Shown here piece after piece: positions 25,675 through 31,520 of a stretch of 31,520 nucleotides of DNA. The stretch comes from Actinomycetota bacterium (GTDB lineage Bacteria; Actinomycetota; Actinomycetes; Nanopelagicales; Nanopelagicaceae). The position numbers and the translations under genes are program-made. Below the pieces are notes generated by a model. That model had not been told where the DNA came from, did no database searches, and saw only the letters and a list, made by a program, of their open reading frames with translations. The stretch spans positions 1 to 31,520 of the forward strand of contig WLDZ01000002.1 of the NCBI GenBank assembly GCA_009704515.1, read 5' to 3'. Numbering within the stretch: position 1 is the stretch's first letter; each line of letters starts with the position of its first letter.

Positions 25675-27992
25675 GTGAGAACAAATCACTAGACGATGCT
25701 GCAATTGATGCCTTTGGAGTTCCTGGCTATCTAGGTAGGCCAGCAGGTGAGATTCGCAGAAAGTGTGAAGCAGAAGGTTTTGCAAAGGCTTTCTGGATCT
25801 CAAATCCCAGCCGAGAATCTGATTTACATGTAATTTTTCAAACCACTATCAAAACTGAAAGCGGTCCTCACGCCTTCGCAGTTCAATCAAGTGGCAATTT
25901 CCAATTGATTATTGATGGAGAGATAGCCGTCAGAGGTCCAGTCCGTTTCTCATCTCACTTACCTGAGTATTACGAAGAAGAAATCTCACTCTCAGCGGGC
26001 ACTCATACCATTGAAATCTTTGCCCATGGTGAGTTTCTTAAGACTCGTACCATGGCGCCACTGCCTAATTTCGTTTGGTGCAGATTTTCTAAGGCAGGTG
26101 TCGAAATTCCACTTACCTGGCAAGCGCGAGAGTTGCCTGAATATGTAGCAACAGGTTTAAGAATTAGCGCGCTCCTTGGTTGGGTTGAATGGCGTGAGCT
26201 ACCTTCAGAACAAGACCAACCCTGGTGCGAAGTTACATCAGTTAAAGGGCTACTTGAGCTAACGGGACCGTTGACTAAATCAGAGCTGCGTATTCCAAAA
26301 CTAAAAAGTTTTCAGCCACTAGAGATTGCACATGGAAAATTCCGAGAAACCTTTACTGGATATAAATATGACGACCTGGCCTCTCAATATTTGCTCTGTG
26401 ATCTCAACCCAGATCCAAATGATGACCATGATGGAATCTGGGTTCGTTATGACCTATCAAAGATAAGAATCGGCTACTTCAGTATAGATATTGAATGCGA
26501 AAGCCCTGCCGAGATAAAGATTGCCTATGCCGAAAGAATGACACCACAAGGTGAAGTTTCTCCCGTTGTTGCCTTATCTGCTGGTGCCACCCGAATGATT
26601 CAACATTTCTCTGTTGCTGCTGGAAAAACAGCAATCAAACCTTTTCAATCTATGGGCGCAAAATTTATCGAAGTGCGTGTCACCACCGCAGGGCAAGTAA
26701 AGCTGAGTAACCCAGAATTCATTGAGCGTGATTTCCTCGGTGAACCACAAGGCTATCTATCAACACCTGATCCAACGCTTAATAAAATATGGCAAGTTGG
26801 CATCGAAACTCTTCGCTCATCAGCAGAAGATGCGCTCGTTGATTCGATTCGTGAACGCGCTGAATGGGTTGGCGATGTCGTAACGTCAGCGCTACATATT
26901 TTGGTTGCTGGCTGGGGCGATTACACCCTGGTAAAGCGCGCGTTATTACATGCTGCTGCATCGGCTCGTGAAGATGGAGTGGTTGCAGGCTCTGGCCCAG
27001 GCGAACTGATTTACCTAGGAACATATGCATCGATGTGGACGACCGCATGCCTGCAGATTGCGATTGAAGAAGGAAATACATCTTTACTTATCGAGCTCGA
27101 AGAATCTGCACGAGCAAATATCAAAGGCTTATCAGATTTGATTCAAGAAGATGGATCTCACGATTTACCGTGGTCCTTTGTTGATTGGGGCTATAGCCCT
27201 CCGACTGAAACCCCTGACCTTGCAGTGATCTCTCATTTCATCAGAGCTGTAGCATCATGGATTAAATGGTTAGAACTCATCGGCAAGCCAGATGAAGCTA
27301 AAGCGTGGCAAGAAAAACATGCTCACTTCTCATCACTCATAAAGAGCGGGCTAGAGGCAGACCTCCGCAAATATCACGCTTACACACTCGCTGCGTTTAA
27401 CGGAGTTATTTCCCATAAAGAAGCAGCGCCAATAATTACTAATTCAATTCGAGCAGGATTCCCATATAACCGCAGCGCAAAGAGGCTACGCGACCCACTT
27501 AAATTTGTTGAGGGAGTAATTACTCCATACTTTTCGAATTATTCGATGTCAGTACTTATCAATGCGGGCCATGGCGCGCAAGCAACCGATTTCTGGCTTA
27601 CAAATTGGGGCTGGATGTTAGAAAAAGGCGCAACCACCTGGTGGGAAGTCTTCGATGATCGATGGAGCCACTGCCACTATTGGAGCGGCGCACCTACCTG
27701 GCAGTTATCAAGATTTGGTCTTGGCCTACATCCACAATTAAACCTAGATGGCTCATCTGTTGAATTACGCGTAAGTGATTTTGGGCTACCAACCATGAAG
27801 GGTCGCATCCATATACCTATTGCAGGGTGGGTTGATGTCGAGTGGGAGCATAAGAGTGCTGATGAGATTACATACTCAGTTGAATGCTCAAAAGAATTCA
27901 CGATCGTGATGAAGGGTGAAGTAAAATGGCTAACCCCCGGTAAACACATCTTCATACTGAATAGGGTCGAAGGTACCGACACTTTCAAGTAA
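25671..27992 (+). CDS. alpha-L-rhamnosidase-like glycoside hydrolase (GH78-like)
   Basis: A 773-residue protein. N-terminal beta domains (about 1-370) precede an (alpha/alpha)6 barrel (about 370-690), which carries DSIRERAEWVGD. This matches the D..R.E...W.GD signature of GH78, with Glu395 or Glu398 as catalytic candidates. The barrel continues with MWTTACLQIAIEEG, PWSFVDWGY and TTWWEVFDDRWSHCHYWSGAP, where the general base is expected. A C-terminal beta domain follows. The GTG start at 25671 overlaps the previous stop; a frame open back to a TTG at 25644 is rejected. No signal peptide is seen. It would remove alpha-L-rhamnose, complementing the apiosidase-like partner on plant-type glycosides. 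Confidence 0.78.
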   Translation: MSENKSLDDAAIDAFGVPGYLGRPAGEIRRKCEAEGFAKAFWISNPSRESDLHVIFQTTIKTESGPHAFAVQSSGNFQLIIDGEIAVRGPVRFSSHLPEYYEEEISLSAGTHTIEIFAHGEFLKTRTMAPLPNFVWCRFSKAGVEIPLTWQARELPEYVATGLRISALLGWVEWRELPSEQDQPWCEVTSVKGLLELTGPLTKSELRIPKLKSFQPLEIAHGKFRETFTGYKYDDLASQYLLCDLNPDPNDDHDGIWVRYDLSKIRIGYFSIDIECESPAEIKIAYAERMTPQGEVSPVVALSAGATRMIQHFSVAAGKTAIKPFQSMGAKFIEVRVTTAGQVKLSNPEFIERDFLGEPQGYLSTPDPTLNKIWQVGIETLRSSAEDALVDSIRERAEWVGDVVTSALHILVAGWGDYTLVKRALLHAAASAREDGVVAGSGPGELIYLGTYASMWTTACLQIAIEEGNTSLLIELEESARANIKGLSDLIQEDGSHDLPWSFVDWGYSPPTETPDLAVISHFIRAVASWIKWLELIGKPDEAKAWQEKHAHFSSLIKSGLEADLRKYHAYTLAAFNGVISHKEAAPIITNSIRAGFPYNRSAKRLRDPLKFVEGVITPYFSNYSMSVLINAGHGAQATDFWLTNWGWMLEKGATTWWEVFDDRWSHCHYWSGAPTWQLSRFGLGLHPQLNLDGSSVELRVSDFGLPTMKGRIHIPIAGWVDVEWEHKSADEITYSVECSKEFTIVMKGEVKWLTPGKHIFILNRVEGTDTFK

Positions 27993-28009
27993 CAAAACAA
28001 TATTCCAGC

Positions 28010-28015
28010 TACAAT
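28010..28015 (+). promoter_or_regulatory. -10 element of the dimethylformamidase-like gene
   Basis: TACAAT, one mismatch from TATAAT, ends 6 bases before the GTG at 28022. No ribosome site is present, so the mRNA should begin at or near the start codon. Confidence 0.55.
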
Positions 28016-28021
28016 CTTTCT

Positions 28022-29386
28022 GTGAAAAACGCGCTGAGTGCAGCAATTTCCTCAGCAATCCTTCTTTTTGAAGCTTTCTTTAGTGCTCATGCAAATGCTT
28101 CAGTGCCCAGCAGATTTGATTGGAAAATCAGTAAAGAGGAAACCAGGAGAGCTACTGCGGGCTACACAGACAGCATGTCCTATGTAGTAGGTGATGCAAT
28201 AGATTTTAAAATAAGCTGCCCCGCAACCTATTTTCGCTTAGAGGCCATTCGGGTTGGATATTACGGTGGAAATCAAGGGCAAAGAGTATTTCAATCAGAA
28301 AGAAATCAGTGCATAAATCAATCCACGCGTGACTCAAAAAAATGGAAAAGTAATTTCCAAGTCAGTACTGATTCATTTCCCGACGGAATGTACCTATTCG
28401 TTATTCGAGATAGTGACAAATACTCAAGCTATATCCCAGTTATTCTTCGTGAGAAAGTGATTAAAGCCAAGACAATTTTTTCGGTTCCCACGATGACAAT
28501 GCAGGCTTATAACACCTGGACTGGCGCGGATACATATGGTGGGGGTAATGGTTTTGAATCAAGACTTAGAGTTGTCGACTTCAGAAAACCTTTTGATCAG
28601 GGCAATGGCAGTGGAAAGTATCTTCGTTATGTTCATTCCCTAATTGTCTACCTAGAAAAATTAAAGATTGATGTGGGATATGTTGCGGATACGGATATTC
28701 ACTTTGACAAAAATCTACTTGTGAATAGAAAGGTCTTCATAAGTGCCGGCCACGACGAGTATTGGTCTATGCAGGAGCGCCAGAATGTAATTGATGCCCG
28801 CGAGAAAGGACTAGCTACCATTTTCTTCGGTGCCAATGCAGGATATTGGAATACGCGAATTTTGAAATCTGAAATTGATGGACACCTGGACATAGAGATT
28901 TTTAAGTCTTTTGAAGAAGACCCAAATCAAAAAAATGCCACTATTAAGTTCCGTGACTTAGGTCGACCTGAAACGGAACTTACTGGTTTGGAATACAAAT
29001 GTTTCCCAGCTCGGGGAAATCTAAAGATCATTGAACGTGACTCGTTTGTTTTTAAAGGGATTAAAAATTTTGAAAGAATGAACTTAGAGGGGCTAGTTGG
29101 CCCCGAAGTGGATTCACTAGTCTCGAATTCTTCAGGTTCGGGAAAAGTGGTTAATCTTGCCGAGGCAAGAGTGCGATGCGGCACTAAGTGGTATGCACCA
29201 AGATTTGGCCGGATGAATATGGTCTTAGTTCCTGCAAACGGAACCTTCGGTGGAATTTTTGCTACAGGCACAATGGGCTGGGTTACAAAAGGCCTGAACT
29301 CATCCGAGAAGTCTGACATTGGAAATTTCACTCGAATTGTCACTAAGAATGTATTGGAGAAAGCTCTAAACAAATCTTTGAAGTAG
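28022..29386 (+). CDS. secreted N,N-dimethylformamidase beta-subunit-like protein
   Basis: A 454-residue protein with a signal peptide (about 1-26, ending AHANA). The rest matches the family named after the large subunit of N,N-dimethylformamidase: an N-terminal beta domain (AIRVGYYGGNQGQRV, later FPDGMYLFVIRDSD), PTMTMQAYNTWTGADTYGG, and the hallmark VFISAGHDEYWSMQERQNV and FFGANAGYWNTRI blocks. Most members are uncharacterised secreted proteins, so amidase activity should not be assumed. Arginine is often coded AGA or AGG and the gene is richer in A and T than its neighbours, hinting at a separate origin. The start is GTG and probably leaderless. It ends 10 bases before a convergent tRNA. 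Confidence 0.82.
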   Translation: MKNALSAAISSAILLFEAFFSAHANASVPSRFDWKISKEETRRATAGYTDSMSYVVGDAIDFKISCPATYFRLEAIRVGYYGGNQGQRVFQSERNQCINQSTRDSKKWKSNFQVSTDSFPDGMYLFVIRDSDKYSSYIPVILREKVIKAKTIFSVPTMTMQAYNTWTGADTYGGGNGFESRLRVVDFRKPFDQGNGSGKYLRYVHSLIVYLEKLKIDVGYVADTDIHFDKNLLVNRKVFISAGHDEYWSMQERQNVIDAREKGLATIFFGANAGYWNTRILKSEIDGHLDIEIFKSFEEDPNQKNATIKFRDLGRPETELTGLEYKCFPARGNLKIIERDSFVFKGIKNFERMNLEGLVGPEVDSLVSNSSGSGKVVNLAEARVRCGTKWYAPRFGRMNMVLVPANGTFGGIFATGTMGWVTKGLNSSEKSDIGNFTRIVTKNVLEKALNKSLK

Positions 29387-29395
29387 CATCTCAAG

Positions 29396-29469
29396 TGAGG
29401 CGGGTCGGGCTCGAACCGACGACGACCGAATTATGAGTTCGGGGCTCTAACCAACTGAGCTACCGCCTC
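29396..29469 (-). tRNA. tRNA-Met (anticodon CAT)
   Basis: A complete 74-base cloverleaf on the minus strand. Acceptor GAGGCGG/CCGCCTC, D-arm GCTC/GAGC, anticodon stem CCGAA/TTCGG with loop CTCATAA (anticodon CAT), 5-base variable loop, T-arm GTCGG/CCGAC with loop TTCGAGC, discriminator A. The CCA is not encoded. The fully paired first acceptor base pair (G-C) excludes an initiator tRNA of the usual mispaired type, so elongator Met is likely. A lysidine-modified tRNA-Ile with the same CAT anticodon cannot be excluded by sequence alone. Confidence 0.9.
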
Positions 29470-29517
29470 GTCGGGCGTTATCTTAAGGCATTTCTATCGC
29501 TCAATTACTCGTGACGA

Positions 29518-29523
29518 TAGACT
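29518..29523 (+). promoter_or_regulatory. -10 element of the alpha-galactosidase gene
   Basis: TAGACT, 7 bases before the ATG at 29531, with no ribosome site: probably a leaderless mRNA. It lies 48 bases beyond the 5' end of the divergent tRNA gene, so the 61-bp gap must also hold the tRNA promoter. Confidence 0.5.
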
Positions 29524-29530
29524 CGCGCCC

Positions 29531-31520
29531 ATGATTCACCTGAGCCAAGCCAATTCATCCATCATCTTTGAAGATTCTGATGAAACTCTCTCGATTCTTC
29601 ATTGGGGCGAAAAAATAGGTGAACTCACTCCTGCAGGTCAGGCAGCTCTTTTAAAAGCAACGCAGAAGCCACATTTTCATGGAACTCTCGATGTATCGCC
29701 ACGCAATCTTGTTTTGCGCGAGCATTCCCGTGGATTTATCGGACACCCTGCATTACGCGGACACCGATCAGGTGTTGCTGCATCGAATCGATTCGTATTA
29801 AAGAGCGCTACTCAGAACAAGCAAAGCCTAGTAGCAACCTTTGTAGATGTAATTGCAGAGCTCGAGATAGCAATGACATATTCATTAACTCCATCAGATG
29901 TGCTGTTAATTGATGCAACTGTCACAAATAAAGGCTCCAGTGATTACTTCTTAGAACATTTCCTCTATTGGTTGCCTCTAGCCGAACAAGCTGATCAGAG
30001 CTTGGATTTTTACGGACATTGGACGAAAGAGCGCCAACCACAGCGCCGCGATATTGGTTACGGACTTACCACTCGCGAAGGATTTGAAGGACGTTCTGGT
30101 CACGATTACACAATCACTCAAATTGCCCTTAGCCATTCAACAAATTTCCGTACTGGCCCAGCTTGGTCGCTCGCAATGGCGTGGTCTGGCAACAATATTC
30201 ATCACCTTGAGCGTTTGATTGATGGCCATAAATCAATCGGTGCTGGCGAATATTTATTACCAGGTGAAGTAATTTTAAAGGCGGGGGAGAGCTACCAGGC
30301 ACCACGCGCAGTTGCATCCTTTAGCGCAGAAGGTCTAGATGGAATTACAAACAACCACTACGACTGGATTCGCGGCCGTAGTAATCACATTACAAAATCA
30401 CGCCCACGTCCTTTGACATTAAATATGTGGGAAGCTGTTTACTTCAACCATAGCTTCGAAGGAATTAAGAAAATTGTTGATAAGGCAGCTGAGATCGGTG
30501 TCGAACGTGTCGTACTTGATGACGGGTGGTTTGGTTCAAGGCGCGATGACCGTCGTGGATTGGGAGATTGGACCGTATCGAAAGATGTGTGGCCTGAAGG
30601 ACTGAATCCGATTATCAAGTACATCAACGATAAGGGAATTGAATTTGGACTCTGGTTTGAAGGCGAGATGGTTAATCGCGATTCAGATCTTTATCGCGCA
30701 CATCCTGATTGGATCTTGCAAGAGCCAGGCCGTATTCCGGTCGAAGGTCGTTGGCAGCAGGTATTGGATTTAACAAAAGAGGGTGCCTATAACCACGTTC
30801 TCAATCAAGTTGATGCTGTTCTTACCGAAAACAACATTGGTTACATCAAGTGGGATCACAATCGTCATCTCACTGATCCAATCAGCGATGGTCGCCCTGT
30901 TGTTCGCAAGCAGACTGAAGCTATCTATCGCTTATTCGACGAACTCAAGCGCCGTCATCCGGGCCTTGAAATCGAATCATGTGCATCAGGTGGAGGCCGC
31001 GTTGACCTTGGCATGATTGAACATGCAGATAGATTCTGGACCTCAGATCAGAACGATGCGCTGGAGCGCCAGCAGATTCAGCGCTGGAGCGCGATGATTA
31101 TCCCGCCAGAATTTTTAGGTACACACGTTGGCCCAACAGTTGGCCATCAGATGCACCGCACTCATGAGATCACCTTCCGTGCCATTAACGCTCTCTTTGG
31201 CCATGCCGGAATCGAATGGAATGTCACTGAAGCAGATGAGCACGAACTCAAAGTTCTCAAGAGCTACGTAGCTTTCTACAAAAAGCATCGCGACCTATTG
31301 CATTCAGGAGTTGTCGTGCGCAGTGATGTCATTGTTGGGGGAGCCCAGATGTATGGAACCGTTGCTAAGGATAAGAAGAGCGCACTCTTTTCTTATATGC
31401 AGCTGGATTCGCTTGATAACTTTGGTCCACTCGTTGCAACCTTTGAGGGCCTTGATGCAAAAACTACATACTCTCTTGAGGTAATCGAAGATTTGAGCGC
31501 TCCTGAATTTCTACAGAAGG
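29531..31520 (+). CDS. alpha-galactosidase, GH36 (3' end outside window)
   Basis: Hydrolyses terminal alpha-1,6-galactosyl residues from sugars such as melibiose and raffinose. The frame is open from ATG 29531 to the end of the window, 663 codons with no stop, so the gene is cut by the window edge. Family features: an N-terminal beta-sandwich (about 1-300), MWEAVYFNHSFEG at the barrel start, RVVLDDGWFGSRRDDRRGLGDW, GLWFEGEMVN, the nucleophile Asp442 in YIKWDHNR, SCASGGGRVDLG, and the acid/base Asp506 in WTSDQND. Most of the expected length (about 700-730) is present. No signal peptide is visible, so it is probably cytoplasmic. The product galactose would enter the galK-galT pathway encoded 13 kb upstream. 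Confidence 0.93.
   Translation, partial: MIHLSQANSSIIFEDSDETLSILHWGEKIGELTPAGQAALLKATQKPHFHGTLDVSPRNLVLREHSRGFIGHPALRGHRSGVAASNRFVLKSATQNKQSLVATFVDVIAELEIAMTYSLTPSDVLLIDATVTNKGSSDYFLEHFLYWLPLAEQADQSLDFYGHWTKERQPQRRDIGYGLTTREGFEGRSGHDYTITQIALSHSTNFRTGPAWSLAMAWSGNNIHHLERLIDGHKSIGAGEYLLPGEVILKAGESYQAPRAVASFSAEGLDGITNNHYDWIRGRSNHITKSRPRPLTLNMWEAVYFNHSFEGIKKIVDKAAEIGVERVVLDDGWFGSRRDDRRGLGDWTVSKDVWPEGLNPIIKYINDKGIEFGLWFEGEMVNRDSDLYRAHPDWILQEPGRIPVEGRWQQVLDLTKEGAYNHVLNQVDAVLTENNIGYIKWDHNRHLTDPISDGRPVVRKQTEAIYRLFDELKRRHPGLEIESCASGGGRVDLGMIEHADRFWTSDQNDALERQQIQRWSAMIIPPEFLGTHVGPTVGHQMHRTHEITFRAINALFGHAGIEWNVTEADEHELKVLKSYVAFYKKHRDLLHSGVVVRSDVIVGGAQMYGTVAKDKKSALFSYMQLDSLDNFGPLVATFEGLDAKTTYSLEVIEDLSAPEFLQK

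Noticed and set aside
28927..29394. 155-codon open frame on the minus strand
   Set aside because: Lies entirely antisense to the DMFase-like gene and runs up to the tRNA; its translation resembles no family and has no start context.
29396..29531. tRNA as a prophage or island attachment site
   Set aside because: No integrase gene, no repeat of the tRNA 3' end and no mobile-element genes are visible in the window.

Overview
The window looks like a piece of a small, streamlined, AT-leaning actinobacterial chromosome, most like the freshwater acI lineage (Nanopelagicales, Planktophila-type). This is an inference from gene content and organisation. The order recO-uppS-zur-glyS-dgt-dnaG matches the order known in Mycobacterium tuberculosis. 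The coding style is not the GC-rich one of most Actinobacteria. Genes are packed with 1-17 bp overlaps. Many starts sit 6-7 bases after a TANNNT -10 hexamer with no Shine-Dalgarno site, which is the signature of leaderless mRNAs.

Layout. Bases 1-168 hold a promoter, a 14-codon leucine-rich leader peptide and a pseudoknot-forming leader for leuA. Next come recO and uppS (ATGA overlap) and a secreted cytochrome b5-domain protein. Leftward follows a zinc cassette: a ZIP transporter with a His/Glu repeat tail, the zinc regulator Zur and a small zinc-ribbon protein. It starts at a near-perfect 21-bp Zur-type palindrome that it shares with a divergent monooxygenase-like gene. A rightward housekeeping block carries glyS, dusB, a DUF218 protein, dgt and dnaG. 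Then come tRNA-Asn with a Tat-exported Rieske protein starting 3 bases after it, and an HtrA-like protease.

From 14.1 to 19.6 kb is sugar and glycerol metabolism: galT-galK leftward with a candidate operator, and glpK and glpD divergent from a 43-bp gap. From 19.6 to 22.9 kb, leftward, lie a secreted GH25 muramidase, a DnaX-tail-like small protein, an orphan NarL-type regulator and the NADHX dehydratase nnrD. Divergent from nnrD is a secreted beta-propeller. From 24.0 kb a strong promoter drives two apparently cytoplasmic glycosidases, apiosidase-like (DUF4038/GH140-like) and alpha-L-rhamnosidase-like (GH78-like), coupled by a GTGA overlap. A secreted dimethylformamidase-like protein, a leftward tRNA with a CAT anticodon and the start of a GH36 alpha-galactosidase close the window.

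How the parts work together. The alpha-galactosidase would release galactose that GalK and GalT feed into the Leloir pathway. GlpK and GlpD turn glycerol into dihydroxyacetone phosphate. The apiosidase/rhamnosidase pair suggests use of imported plant- or algal-derived glycosides, although no transporter is in the window. No phage, transposon, CRISPR array or defence system was seen. No stretch longer than 300 bases lacks a gene.
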